Source: Oxytricha trifallax
Taxonomy: Eukaryota > Ciliophora > Spirotrichea > Sporadotrichida > Oxytrichidae
Direction of reading: 5' to 3'
DNA: 64,000 nucleotides
Assembly (NCBI GenBank): GCA_000711775.1
Contig: ARYC01000545.1
Coordinates: 1 to 64,000, forward strand
The position numbers and the translations under genes were made by a program. The first letter of the stretch is position 1; every line of letters starts with the position of its first letter. The notes below the pieces were generated by a model, which was given only the letters and a program-made list of their open reading frames with translations, did not search any database and was not told the DNA's origin. Positions 1 to 11,996 of the stretch are shown one piece after another.

Positions 1-905
1 TGAGTTGAGGGGTGGTCGTGGTCACTGCTCTATTTTGACATCATTCGACGAATTAACAGTGAAATCATGCATTATCAAGTGATGGTCATGGTCACCATTG
101 TCACGTTAATGGCCACGAGGACAACGGAGACTGTGACCACGGTACCACGTATCTGGTGAGTTGAGGAGTCGTCGAGGTAACTGCTCTATATTGACGATAT
201 TCGAAGAATTAACAGTGAAATCATGCATTTTCAATTGATGGTAACGTGGTCACCGTGGTCATGGTCATGGTCATGGTCACCATGGTCACATTAATGGTCT
301 CGAGGACCACGGAGGCAGTGACCACGTGACCACGTGACCACGTATCTGGTGATATGAGGAGGGTCGTGGTCACTGCTCTATTTTGACATCATTCGAAGAA
401 TTAACAGTGAAATCAAGCATTTTCTTGTGATGGTCACGTGGTAACCGTGGTCATGGTCATGGTCACCATGGTTACGAGGGCTATGAGGCAATGACCACAT
501 GACTATGTATCTTATGAACTAAGGAGTCTTCGTGGTCACTGCTCTATTTTGAAGTCATTCGACGTATTAACAGTGAAATCATGTATTTTCAAGTGATGAG
601 CCTGTGGAATCCGTGGTCATGGTCACCATGGTTACGAGGACTTTGAGGCAATGACCACATGACCATGTATCTTGTGAGCTGAGGAGTCGTCGTGGTCACT
701 GCTCTATTTTGACGTCATTCGACTAATTAACAGTGAAATCATGCATTTTCAATTGATGGTAACGTGGTCACCGTGGTCATGGTCATGGTGACCATGATCA
801 CCTTCATGGTCACGAGGACTACGGAGTCAGTGAACACGTGACCACGTATCTTGATACTGTTGTGGTGGTCGTGGTCACTGCTCTATTTTGACGTCATTCG
901 ACGAA
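1..905. repeat. Degenerate ~165 bp tandem repeat (minisatellite)
   Basis: Six diverged tandem copies share the anchor CACTGCTCTATTTTGA; anchors lie near 21, 179, 371, 535, 695 and 866, so spacing varies from about 158 to 192 bp. Each copy also contains a conserved ATTCGACGAATTAACAGTGA-like core and a block of nested short palindromes built from GGTCATGGTCACC and CCACGTGACCACG units. It is much richer in GC than the rest of the window. There is no open frame. A seventh copy sits inside the fold-back at 1968-2268. The length differences come from gain or loss of GGTCAT units. Function unknown; subterminal or other germline-limited satellite DNA is an inference. Confidence 0.9.
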
Positions 906-1093
906 TTTTAAAAGCTCACAAAAAAGACATAGAAATTTAAAAGCATGAAGTTTAGTTGAAGCTTTTCAACAAAAGAAAACAATGTAAATATTCTTATATG
1001 GCAGTGCCTTAATAAGCTAGTGGATTAAAGTTCGTATAGAATGCACGCAATCAACTTACCTCTCAAATCACAACAATCATTATTTAAATTCAA

Positions 1094-1924
1094 TACAAGA
1101 AAATACTAGTTCTTGCGAAGATACATTTAGATTCTTCTCTTTAAAGTTATCTTATTCTAGAAGACTCCTTTGATAAGAAAGTTATCAATGATCATCAATA
1201 TGCTTACAAGGTTTATCCTTTCAACTATCTCTTAAGTGATGATAAATATTAGATGGAGTTTACTAACGAGTATCAAGTACTCACTCAAGCAAAATTTAAA
1301 GAGTGTAAGTACTTAATCAAGCTAGATGCTGTTCTACTCGCCAAAGATCATGTTGCTTTCAGACTCCCACTCTATGAAATGACCCTCAGAGATTTTATTA
1401 GTGATCAAAGGAACCATAAGTAGCTTGCTTTGATAGCATTTAAACCTTAGAAGGCATAAGAGAGTTACATAAATTAGGCTTTGTTCACACAGATTTGAAG
1501 CTTGAGAATATAATGATAAACTTTTCACCAGTAAGAGTGACAATTATTGACTTCAACAGAGGATTAAGAGTGGAAGTATCAAGGCTAGGAAGTATAATGG
1601 GAACTCCAGGCTAATATCCAGAAAGAGAAGACTGGATAGACGGAGACTTTCAATGGGATTTGTGGGCAATAGCAGCAATAATAATAATAGACTGCGATAT
1701 GCCACGCAAAGATTATTACTCAACAAGGTGTGAAAAGGATGCGAAGCAAAGAATAAATCAATTTATAGTAAAATAAATGTATCTCAAGCAAGGAAATAGA
1801 TGGCAGAGTAAGTAATAATCAAACTAAACCCGCGATCAGACATATCGATAGATTAATAAAATAGTGGTTGAGTAAAAAAAACTACAGACCTCTTCCACAT
1901 GATCCAAAAGTGCATTTTGAGTGA
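1094..1924 (+). pseudogene. Divergent protein-kinase-like gene, probably decayed
   Basis: Read with TAA/TAG as Gln this gives a kinase-like C-lobe: a catalytic-loop equivalent HTDLKLENIM, a metal-loop equivalent IIDFNRGL (DFN instead of DFG) and an APE-like GTPGQYPERED followed by DLWAIAAI, where the family has the F-helix D-W-G/A. The Arg of HRD is Thr, so activity is doubtful. The N-lobe (YKVYPFNYLL...KYLIKLDAVLL) is in a different frame: a one-base shift lies near 1425-1431, and no pointer pair there mends it. The last exon (SKKNYRPLPHDPKVHFE, TGA at 1922) joins poorly to the preceding one. It lies between the minisatellite and a fold-back repeat, consistent with a degenerate copy in repeat-rich germline DNA. 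An active pseudokinase with an unrecognised intron or IES is the alternative. Confidence 0.55.
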
Positions 1925-1967
1925 TTAAATTAAATACATTTACTATATATTTCACATTAAAACCTAC

Positions 1968-2268
1968 TAATAACCCCAACCCCTATCAAATTCCCTACAA
2001 ATCAAAGCACTTATAAACCTCATTAAGGGGTTTTGGGATTTTGATTGTAAATGCCATGGTCACAAGAATCACATGGGGAGTGACTATGTGAGCACGTAAC
2101 TTGTGATGTGAGTGTTTTTTTTGCCACTGCTCTATTTTGACGTCATTCGACGAATCAACAGTGAATTCATACATTTCTAAGTGATGGTCACGTGGTAACC
2201 TTAGTAATTAAAACCCCAAAACTCCTCAATGAGGGTTTATAAGTGCTTTAATTTGTAGGTTAAATTTA
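1968..2268. repeat. Fold-back element enclosing one minisatellite unit
   Basis: Arms of about 60 bp at roughly 1985-2045 and 2200-2262 are inverted copies (about 85% match by eye), sharing CTACAAAT...AAAGCACTTATAAACC. The outer parts carry AACCCCAACCCC and AAAACCCCAAAAC, reminiscent of spirotrich C4A4 telomeric repeats but too short and imperfect to be a telomere. The ~150 bp interior is a copy of the 1-905 minisatellite unit, including the CACTGCTCTATTTTGACG anchor. The arrangement looks like a small inverted-repeat element that mobilised or captured a satellite unit. Confidence 0.75.
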
Positions 2269-3928
2269 GGATCTTATTTGAGTTAGTAGATAAAATGAAG
2301 GTTTTATGTGAATTTATTGAATTTTTAATGAATTTTACTTTCAATTAAACTTAGATTTAACAAATAGTTTTAATCACTAATTTGAATCATTAATTTATGA
2401 ATCAGCCTATTTTTCACCACATATTATTATGAATTTAATTCTTAGTAAGTTAATTATAATTTTAATAAGAATAATTAAATTCTTATAGATTTTTTGAAGT
2501 TCAACAAGATTTATTATGAATTATTTAAAACATTTTTTTACCACCTAATTATTGACTTGTGATAGTTATAAAAAAACTATCATCATAGATGGATGGTAAT
2601 TTTTTTAAAAAAAATACCATGGTAAGCTTTATTATTTTAGAATTATTATTTAGAAGGATATTGTTTGCCATCATACAAGAACATGAGAATTAGACATTTA
2701 TCAAAGACATTTTACAAGGGAATATATATTAATTAAACAGAAAAATTTAACAATCATAGAAGCCTCCACTACCCAGAATTGAAAATGGAAATATTCGATA
2801 AAATAAAAACAGATGTTAAAAATATGAGAAATCTTAACAACAATAGTGATTCTAAGACTCTGAGTGAAAGAGAATTTTTGGTGTTCTAACACATTAGTAT
2901 TTGATTGATCTCGTTAGAGATAGAGAATTGAGCTTAAGTAGCAAAATAAAATTTAACAGCATGCACCAATATTTCGTATCAATAAATGTCAATCAAATTA
3001 AAATATTAGTATTAATTTTTATTATGGTAGTGGTGAATCTCTTAAGACAAGGGAAATAAAAAAGAGACCAAATTTATTTATAATGATTTCAAATATAAAA
3101 TTCAGTATTATATATTTCAATTATATGTATATTAAATGAGGGCATTAAGTTACAACATTAATTCTTATACAAAAAATGGATGTCTCAATATGTGATTTTT
3201 AAAATTATTCCTTTGTCTTTCGTCATTTGCATTAAACATAACCAAGTCTTTAATTTTGTCTTCCTCTTTGTTCTACATAAAATAGAATAATTAATATACT
3301 GTTGAAAATAATTTATTTATGATTTTTTTTATTTTTAAGAATTTCAAATATTCAATTTTTTCACTAATTTTACTAATTGCATAATAATTGTCAATGATCC
3401 TAATAATTTATGTTTTAATTTTGCATATCTTTTTTGAAATTACTTAATATCATGATCTGTACTTGTTAGTCACCAGTAAAAATCCTTCTTGAAGATGCTT
3501 TATTTGTTTTATAATAATTAAATTTTAATTATGAAATTAATTTTATAATATCGAAATCTTATGAGATACAAGATATATTTTGTAGTTATGAGTATAGCAT
3601 TAATAAATCTCTTGAATTATTTTAATCAAGATAGGGGAATTAAAGTGATTAACTCAAATTAAAAATTATTATTGTCAGATTAAATTTAGTAGCGTAATAA
3701 TTAAACATAATTACTTTTTTCTGGAATAAATTATAGAGAAATTATTCGAACCAATAACTTTAATTATTAGATTAAATAGTATAAGTATTTTTAGTCTTTA
3801 TTTTTTTTATAAATCTCTAAATTAATTCTTTATACTTCATGGAGTTATAATAATGTTGAAATTATAACAAATTAAACTAGATAGTCCTATCTTAATAACT
3901 GAATTAGATTAATGTACACTATTTCCTA

Positions 3929-4340
3929 ATTATTATTGTAGGAATACATTCAAAATTGGGAAATATAATTAAATAAATTAAAATTAATTCAAAATTAGTG
4001 GCAGTTAAAGTTGGCCAATTTAAACGATCATTGGCTATTCGATAGAGAATTTTAAATTGGCTGGACTATATTATTGGCGGTACTAGTTTATCGCATCCCC
4101 AGAATGAGATAACTTAACTTTAATATGAGGGTATAATTTAATGAATTTATATGAGTTTAATTAAAGTTAAGTTATCTCGTTCTGGGGATGCGATAAACTA
4201 GTACCGCCAATAATATAGTCCAGCCAATTTTAAATTCTCTATCGAATAGCCCATGATCGTTTAAATTGGCCAACTTTAACTGCCACTAATTTTGAATTAA
4301 TTTTAATTTATTTAATTATATGAATGTATTCCAACAATAA
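3929..4340. repeat. Long fold-back (inverted repeat) element, ~170 bp arms
   Basis: The left arm (about 3929-4124) and right arm (about 4160-4340) are near-perfect inverted copies around a ~35 bp loop; shared landmarks are GGAATACATTC at the outer ends and GCGGTACTAGTTTATCGCAT in the stem. The left arm has about 11 extra bases (around 3951-3962) and there are a few mismatches. No coding potential. It resembles a hairpin-type MITE. Flanking target duplication is not clear because the homology extends into AT-rich flank. Confidence 0.85.
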
Positions 4341-5762
4341 TGATTTTTTTTAGATCATAATTTTCTAAAATAAATAATTGTCATAATTAAGATATTCTCT
4401 TGCCGTAATTTTTCTAGGATAATACTCTATAATTTAATTCTTATATGATTAGACTTTTATCTTTAATATTAAATAAGTTAATTGAATTTCGCTTATCTTA
4501 TTTGATTGAACGTCATTTTAATTAATATGAAAATGAATTCATAAAATAACTCATTACTATCCAGCCAAAACAATTTAAATCTTCCACCAACTAATCCTCA
4601 TATTATTAAATAATTTCCATTAAAAATTATCTTTTAATTATTATAAAAGCAAAGTATATAATTATTATAGCAATAAACCTAAAAAATAAAAAAAAATGTA
4701 GTTTTAATGATGTATTAAATTAATTTTTAATAATAAATAAGCAAATTTAAACTCTGTTTAATGAGTAATATCTCTATTATAGAAAAGGTATAAATAACAT
4801 ATAAAAAATATAAAAATCAGACCAACTCAATTTTTTGCTTTTCCTGGGTATAGATCTTTTGATATTTATACTGCTACAGATGCATATTTAGAATTACACC
4901 ATTTTAATTCACAAGAAAGTATAAGTATTTAATTCAAAAGAAAGAGTGAAAGAATGATATAGTTAAGTCGAACATGGTTTTATTGAATGGTAATAGATAA
5001 AATTAAGTTTTCTATAGAGGAAAAATTCTATCCTAAAGTAAACATGAACAGCACAAATCAAAATTGAGGGAACCTTTAATTTTAGTAAAACATTCACTGA
5101 TTTACAAATCAGTTAAAGTTGCTATTTTGATATTCTTTTACAAACTTCTATATTTAATATTTAATTAAAATATACACAACATAAGGCACAATTAATTATC
5201 AAAATTGTATTATTCCTTTAATGCAAAATATTCTTTGATATACTTATAATAATAGTTTTATGAAATATTCATTAATTCTCCTTAAATAGTTTTTTATATT
5301 AATAATCCATCAACTTACTTAAAAAATTCTAATTGAGTAAAATCAATTATGTATAATACTTTTAATAAGCTTTGTTGTTATATTCAGGATTCTTATTTTC
5401 ACTCTTACACTTTTGTTAATTCTATATAGAAATATATTAATCTATTAAGTATAAAAGATGATTCTTGAGTTGCTATATTGAATTATTTTTATCCACAAAA
5501 AACACAATTTAGAGTACAAGAACATGTTTCTAAAATTCTATCTTGATATAATATATCTATACAGAAATTAAAATATATAATACGTGAGGTCAATTAGAAA
5601 TTTTAATAGTTTAACAGGAATCTCTGTATTATTTTAAATAGAATAGTAAGCTGAATAAAAGTAAAAAATATTGATGTTTATATTAAACTTAAAACGATTA
5701 TATGATCATTGTTTATACGATATACTATATTATAAAATTTTAATTAAAAATATTATAAAAAT

Positions 5763-5822
5763 GCGTTGCTAAGTTTTAATAACTAAGCAACGCGTTACTT
5801 AGTTGACCTAACTAAGCAACGG
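5763..5822. repeat. Two adjacent small hairpins sharing a 12 bp direct repeat
   Basis: AACTAAGCAACG occurs twice (about 5781 and 5810). Each copy pairs with an upstream near-complement (CGTTGCTAAGTT and CGTTACTTAGTT), giving two tandem stem-loops in otherwise featureless AT-rich DNA. It may be a binding-site pair or a small repeat; no gene lies nearby. Confidence 0.55.
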
Positions 5823-6652
5823 ACTCGAAATATTATTATAATTTTAATATTTAAAAATGGCATATTTTCTAATTAGAAAATAAAAGAGAGATTTTAATGA
5901 GAGAACCTATTTCGAAAAGATAAATAAGATCTAGTTATTATTAAGATTTTTTTGTGTTAAAATTATTTTAAATTAAATATAATAAAATATCAAGTTAGTT
6001 TTTAATTCAATTTCTATTTAAAATTTATAATTAAAATAATAATTACGAACTTAACTTTGATAAAAATAAATTTAACCTAAAATATGTATTTGAAAAAATA
6101 AGAACAAATTAAAATATTCATAAAGTCTACTTATGTTTAAATTATTTTATATATCTTGTTGAATTACAATTACTTTTAATTGAATATGATTTTTTCATAT
6201 ATTAATAATAAGTATGATTGAGATAATTTAATATAAATTTTAACTATGTTAAACTTATCAGTTTTAAATTTTTTTATCATATATGTCTGGATATGGATTT
6301 TACATGTAATTATATAATAATTCAAAGTGGGTTTATTTAATATAACAAAGAATTGTTATGTTAAATAATAAAAAAGCTAAAATCATTTATAGAAATATGA
6401 TATTAACATTAAAGAGCATTAATAATATTTTTTAATTCACATATTATATTATTTCTCTTAAAAACATACATAGAGGGAGTGGATGTTGTTTAATCCGCCT
6501 TTCCAATTGATATCAACTAAAAATCTAAAGATCTATTCAATTTTAACAAAAACATTATAAAATTATGATTAAAATCCTTATATTTATATAGAAAAATATA
6601 TCAATAAAGAATAAATTGTTCAAAAGTTTTAAATGGAGTGATAGGTGTGAAC

Positions 6653-9036
6653 ATGAGTGGGATGAATGAGTTTGGAAACCAAAGGAAAAGTAGATAGGAA
6701 GATAAAATTTGAAGCAACTCAGATCCTCTGTAGAGACACTTTTATCTTTCAATACTAATTCACTTGAATCTTAATAAGTATAATTCTAAAATAAATCTAT
6801 GCTAAATTCATTTATGATCCTTAAAAATCATTATTTAATATTTAATCTTAGAGAAAAATTGAATAGTAAAACTAATCAAATGAAGAGCTAACTTGTTTTA
6901 TTTTCATTTATAACCAGAGTCCATAAAGATTACAAAAAATTAGAGGTAAGACTTCAAGAACAGCTCAAAATAAACGAAGATCTCAAGTAAATGTTCCTCA
7001 TGAACCAACAGCAATAGAGGAGAGGCTCTGAGAACGGCAGCATGGGTAGTTTTGATCCTCAAAACCTACTCTTACAATCAATTTCAATTAAAAAACACTT
7101 AATTATTATTAATTCTAGTAGTTTATGAATAATAAGTGAAGAATCTTGAGGAGAGACTGGAAGAATCTTATAGAAGCTAGCACTAACTAGAGAACTTAAT
7201 CGAAGAGTATGAAGTTAATTTGAAAAGAATAGAAGATAATTACAAACAAAACAACAAGAAATTTCATGATTTGCAGAAGAAATACTCTCAATCAGAACAG
7301 CAGAAGAGAGATCTAAGCACACAAATGAGAAAGATAGAGCAAGACAAGAAACAAATTAGTGAAAAGTGGGTGAAACTATCACATAAAAACAAGAATGAAG
7401 AAAGATAGAAGTCTAAGATTAGAGAACTGGAGACTTAGAGCGATTTCACTTAGAAAGAAATCAACAATCTCAGTGAGAAACTTGAAAAATTAGAAAGAGA
7501 AAACATTATATTGAAGAAGACTAATGAGGGGGCAAATGAGATTTAGCAGAAACAACTTAACCAAATTAGAAAACTATAAGAGACAATAAATTAATATCAA
7601 AGTGAAAAAGGAATGGCTGATAAAGTGACTGGAGAGCTATTAGGAAGGATTTAAAACTATGAAGAAGAAATAAGTCATTTGAATGAGCAAATTAACAGTA
7701 TGTGTCAAAATCAGAGAAGAGACTCTGAATCACATAAAAAGGTGGAACAATTAACAAAAGAGCTCAATAGTAAAGCGACTACTGTTCAAAAGAAAGAAGA
7801 GATTATAGAGTAGCTTAAGAAAGACTTTGAGAAAACAAATTAACAGCTTATCAATAAAAACATGGATAATTAGCAACTCAAGTAAAGCCTGGCTTAGCTA
7901 TAAAATGAAATGATGAGTCTTCAGAATGAACTAGAAGTTATCAATCACTATACTTAAATCAAGGATGAAGCAAAGCAGAGTTAACAGCAGTTTTCAACAT
8001 AGTAAATACAACAGTCATTCTAAGCATTACAATAACTCTTAAACACTAAGTTCTGTCTTTAAGATGATGAGAGTGATTAAGACATTGAAGTGCACGAAAT
8101 TAATTCATTTAATTACACTGATAACTAAATGATTTATGATAATGAAGTCTAGTTTACTATCTTAAGAGCAGAAAAGAAATTAAGGAACTTGTTTAATATT
8201 CTGAATCAAGAGTTCAGTCAAGATAACTAATATCAACAACAGTAAAATCCATTAGGATTTATAACACCTAATAATAGCAATAGATAATAACAGCAATAAT
8301 ATCAGCCTAATTAACAACAATAAATGCAGTAGTAACATTTTTAAAATGACTAAATGCATAGATAGCAAGTAAAAATTTAAAATTTGGTGATATAAAATCA
8401 TGCTGGTGTCTAAGAGAAGAATCATATAATAAATATCAATACAAATGCAGTCATTTGTAACAAAGAGAATATGGATATGAATCAACAACAATAACCAAGA
8501 AAAGTATAAAATTACAGGCCATAAATTAATACTTAATCGATAGAAGGCTTAAAAGGAATGTTTGATAATGACCCAAAATCTACAAAGAACAATACTTCCA
8601 AAAACAATTTCTAGAAATTGGATAGTTCTAGATAACTTGGACCTATGAAGATTTCTAACACTCCTAATGCACTTTTCAATTAAAACTTCTAGTCCTTTAA
8701 GACAATATATAAATAATTATTTGACATTAATTCTTGTTTAAGAGTAGACAGAACAATCTACCTAATGGAACTTCGTAAAACTATCAACCATAGACATCTG
8801 ATGGAAACTAGAACACTTTGAATCAAAACGATTTAAATAAGCTAAAGAGCAGCAGAAACTCCAATTTGAGATCTAGTGGGAATGGAAATGTAGGATAAAT
8901 AGGGGGTTTTGGGGCAGGCTAAGGTTGCTTTTCATTCAGGTCAAATAGTATCAGTGAGCAAATGCAAAGAAGAACATCAGAAACAAGAAACTCTATGCAG
9001 CTAAATAAGCAATAAAACTTTAATTAGAACAGATGA
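6653..9036 (+). CDS. Coiled-coil protein with Q/N-rich tail
   Basis: From about 7123 the frame is continuous and dominated by long heptad-rich coiled coil (for example KNLEERLEESYRS, KKFHDLQKKYSQSEQQK, EQLTKELNSKATTVQKKEE), running to about 8050. It then passes into a Gln/Asn-rich tail ending at TGA 9034-9036. A shorter helical block (KDYKKLEVRLQEQLK) precedes it at about 6920-7000. The ATG at 6653 (MSGMNEFGNQRKSRQ) is plausible, but the joins between about 6700 and 7120 are not resolved: one GT...AG intron fits near 6775-6845 and another interruption lies at about 7075-7120. An IES at 8696-8736 interrupts the tail. No enzyme domain was recognised. Architecture fits a centrosomal, basal-body or cytoskeletal scaffold, which is an inference from composition only. 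Confidence 0.7.
8696..8736. other. IES, 41 bp, pointer TTTAAGA
   Basis: The 7 bp repeat TTTAAGA occurs at 8696-8702 and 8737-8743. Removing one copy plus the insert joins the two reading frames as ...NFQSFKSRQNNLPNG. Without removal the frame shifts and ends early. The only intron alternative would need a poor GTCCTT donor. Confidence 0.8.
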
Positions 9037-9173
9037 AGCATGGCAATAATATTGGTAACAATTTAATCTTTAGATTACAGACTATATATTAGTATAAACA
9101 TTGTAAAACCATATCTCTTATTTTGCAGTAAATATGAAGATAGATTATTAATATGTATAAATTAATATTATTT

Positions 9174-9860
9174 TCATTAATGATTAAACTAGAATAGTCT
9201 ATAAAAATAAAATATATCGCAAATTATCTCTTAAGTAAATACCAATTTAGAAATTAATTATTATTTCTAAATAATTTACACTTTTTTAGATGTCCTATTT
9301 AATATATTTGTTGTATATTTATGGTTATAGAAAATGGGGTTAATTTGCGTAAAAGCGAAATATTTACTCTAAAAAATATTAATTTGATAATTTTCATATT
9401 CATCTTGAGGTTGCTTAAACTTTGAGAGAAAAGCTTGTTGTTATTGTTACTACCATGGTGATTATTAGGGGGTTAATTGCTTTGATTTTACATTTAGACT
9501 TGATTCATTTCTCTATGAGAGGATTAGCCCCTAAGTGCTTGCATAGACTGCTGATGCGAGTGACATGTGGACTAATAACTATTCATGCTTTCTTATTGCT
9601 ACTGCAACTATTATGGATTAAGCTTTTCCTTAAGTTAAGATATCTTATCTCTCATTGATTAGATCATATTTTCGCATTGACCTACTTCCTAATGAGCACT
9701 TCCTCCTGTGTTGCTGTTTCCTGAACTCATCATTCCTTTTTGGAAGATCTGGGAGTTCTTGTTTTAATTCTACAGAAGCAAATTTGGTGGTAGACTCTCG
9801 TAAGAATTGTAGTTTGAATTTTATAAGCTTTTCATTATTTAATAGGGATCTAAGATTCAA
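9174..9860 (-). CDS. Hypothetical protein, Q-rich C-terminal part
   Basis: Starting at ATG 9860 the minus strand reads MNLRSLLNNEKLIKFKLQFL, then a basic stretch (KRNDEFRKQQHRRKCSLGSR) and further a poly-Gln patch (SPWQQQQQQAFLSKF), with no TGA until 9174. The last 40 or so codons are AT-rich and less convincing, so the true end may be earlier or an IES may lie near 9290. No known domain. The gene is convergent with the coiled-coil gene ending at 9036 and divergent from the zinc-finger gene at 10031, with about 170 bp between the two starts. Plus-strand frames here are hydrophobic shadows of it. Confidence 0.5.
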
Positions 9861-10030
9861 TTTAAATATAACTTTACATAATATAAGATGGAATGCTTTT
9901 CCCTATTTTCTAAAATAGAATTAAAAATAATTTAAATTCAAATAATAACAACCATAAGCAATAGCTTGATTCATAACTGATCAATACTTTTTAAGTATTA
10001 ATATTTTATTAAATTTGTATTAATATTTTA

Positions 10031-10956
10031 ATGGACTCACCCTTGATAAAGTCTGCCGACAAGCAGCTACCAGAAAAAAGAATGAAAAAACCTAACTAAC
10101 TATTCACTCCAATAAGTTAAACTACTCGCAAGAAGACTATAGATTTCTCAAAAGTAGGCCAAAAAATAACTTTATCAGATTTTTCATGCCACAGATGCAA
10201 GACAATGATACCAGTCAATGAAGAAAACGTTTGTAATGGACCAATAATAGATGACCTTAAAAAAACATAAAATACTAAAAAGAAAATAGAGCCATGCTAG
10301 AAAAGGTTCTGCAATGAATGTCTTCAAAAATACAATAAAGATTCTTGGAATTCTCTCAACAAAAGTAAGATTAACTTAAATTAAAATTCTTCTGCAGATC
10401 CTGAAATATGGGTGTGTCCATTTTGTCTGGAATTGTGCACATGCTCATAGTGTAATAGAAAAAGAACCAAAGAGGGTCAAATGAAGAATTAGTTCTTGGC
10501 TCAGTTTGATATCCCAGAAACAAAACAAGCAAATTCAAAGCAAGACAAAAGTGAAAAGCAAACAAAAAAATAATAAGAACTACTGGATTCTGGAAATAAG
10601 AGATAAGACAAGATGTTATAAAAGATGAAATTTATTATTTTAAATAATTTACTCTAAAATCTAAGCATTCAGTCGAGGCAAAGAAAGGTGGCAGAAAACC
10701 ATTAGATAAGTCCGATAAAATTGCACAATAAAATTTTGCAAATAATTCAGAAAATTCGTTAAAGTAAGCTGTTACAGATAACGACTGGAATGCTTACCTA
10801 CAGAGCAAATAGAATTTTATAAATATCATTAATAAGCATGATTGGTAGGATTCAATTCCTGCTCTTGAAATACTTAAAGTACAGATTAATCAATAAATAT
10901 AGAAAAAAGAAGAGAGAAGTAATGAAAGGAGCTCATCGCATGAAATTACAGTTTGA
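10031..10956 (+). CDS. CDCA7-type (4CXXC_R1) zinc-finger protein
   Basis: About 290 codons. After a basic N-terminus (MDSPLIKSADKQLPEKRMKK) comes a cysteine array typical of the CDCA7/zf-4CXXC_R1 family: FSCHRCKTMIP, CQKRFCNECLQKYN, then WVCPFCLELCTCSQCNRKR, i.e. CxxC pairs and the signature WxCPxCxxxCxCxxCxxKR. In animals and plants CDCA7 proteins bind DNA and recruit the HELLS/DDM1 remodeller, with a link to hemimethylated DNA; a chromatin role here is inferred from the family. A lysine-rich linker follows, then a short C-terminal helix-rich part ending with TGA 10954-10956. The frame is broken by a 59 bp IES at 10621-10679; excision gives KMLQKKGGRKPLDKS. No GT...AG intron fits that join. 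Confidence 0.8.
10621..10679. other. IES, 59 bp, pointer AAAGA
   Basis: AAAGA at 10621-10625 and 10680-10684. Excision moves the frame from the zinc-finger exon into KGGRKPLDKSDKIAQ and removes a length of 2 mod 3, exactly the shift needed. Five-base pointers can match by chance, so the in-frame join is the main support. Confidence 0.7.
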
Positions 10957-11145
10957 TTAATAAAGTAGTAATTTAATTTCTGTTAAAACCTAAAGTTAAA
11001 TGCCATAATATTAGCTAACTAATTTAATCAAAAATATCAATAGATATTCACTGTGTCATATCATTTGCATACATAGTCTGTAATGCAGAAATCATCGCTC
11101 TCAAACCCAACAATCAGTAAAAACTTAATTTACAGATATTTATTT

Positions 11146-11964
11146 TCAAATAATTGATTGATAAATATGCTCTAGTTTCTCAATTTGGCATTGGAAGAAT
11201 GACTCAGATGGCTCTAGCTCATATGGATTGTATTGTTCACTTACAGTATGTTAAGAGACACTCTTAATTTTGGCTATGACAATCATTTGATAGTTCCTAA
11301 AAATATTAATGATATTAGTTTAATCTTACTCTAGAATAGTTTAAAGATTCTTGGACATGGATTTAATGTCTAAGAACAAGTTGTTCTTAATGTTAAGTCT
11401 TTTAACTGCAGGTACATGCTAACTGTTCTTGATACTACTCTGTTCAAGTAGCGAATTCATGTCCTTATCTTTAAGGAGATTTTCTTGAATAATTTCCTCA
11501 AGGTTTTTCAAGACCAAAGCAATATAGATGCCTGGAGAGTGAGGCATGAAGAGTACTCTGATACCTTCATCAGCTGACATAAAGTTTATGCATTCATGAG
11601 AATTTTAGAAGAGCACTTTTGCCAAATTTGACTCCCATTTATCATTATCCTTTATATTGCAAGTAACAGTGGTGTACTCACGAATACGACTGATAGTTGA
11701 TTCAAAATCTTCATTTCTTTGAGTCTTTTGCTTGAATTCCTTCTCTAATGAATTAATGTAGTCTCTCATCTTCTCTATTTCTGAGTCTTTTGTGCTTTGG
11801 TTTTCTTTGTTGTTTTATCCACCATTTATTCTCTGGAGCTTCATTAGTTAAGATTGGAGCGACTCATTTTCTTTTTTTATTCTCTCCATCTCGAATTTTT
11901 ACTGTTGAATCACTCATATTATATTTAAATTAGACTTGTTAATCAAAAATAATTATTATAGATA

Positions 11965-11996
<32 letters not shown>

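Larger units (their letters stand above)
2270..6500. other. Long AT-rich stretch with no supported gene
   Basis: About 4.2 kb of very AT-rich DNA. With TGA as sole stop I find no reading frame with protein-like composition or a recognisable motif on either strand; short frames are Lys/Ile/Asn/Leu runs expected by chance. The only structure is the fold-back at 3929-4340 and the hairpins at 5763-5822. It could be germline-limited DNA lost during macronuclear development. Confidence 0.6.

Noticed and set aside
1-905. CRISPR array
   Set aside because: Units vary in length and sequence and have no constant repeat plus unique spacer structure; this is eukaryotic satellite DNA.
1968-2268. Telomere or telomere-bearing transposon
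   Set aside because: The C4A4-like tracts are only 10-13 bp and imperfect, and no transposase or long reading frame lies nearby.
7046-7124. GTAGTTT direct repeats (7 bp) as an IES pointer in the coiled-coil gene
   Set aside because: Removal leads straight into TGA, so the frame is not restored; the interruption near 7075-7120 remains unassigned.
9422-9918. Plus-strand hydrophobic open frames
   Set aside because: They are antisense shadows of the minus-strand gene at 9174-9860, which has normal protein composition with TAA/TAG read as Gln.
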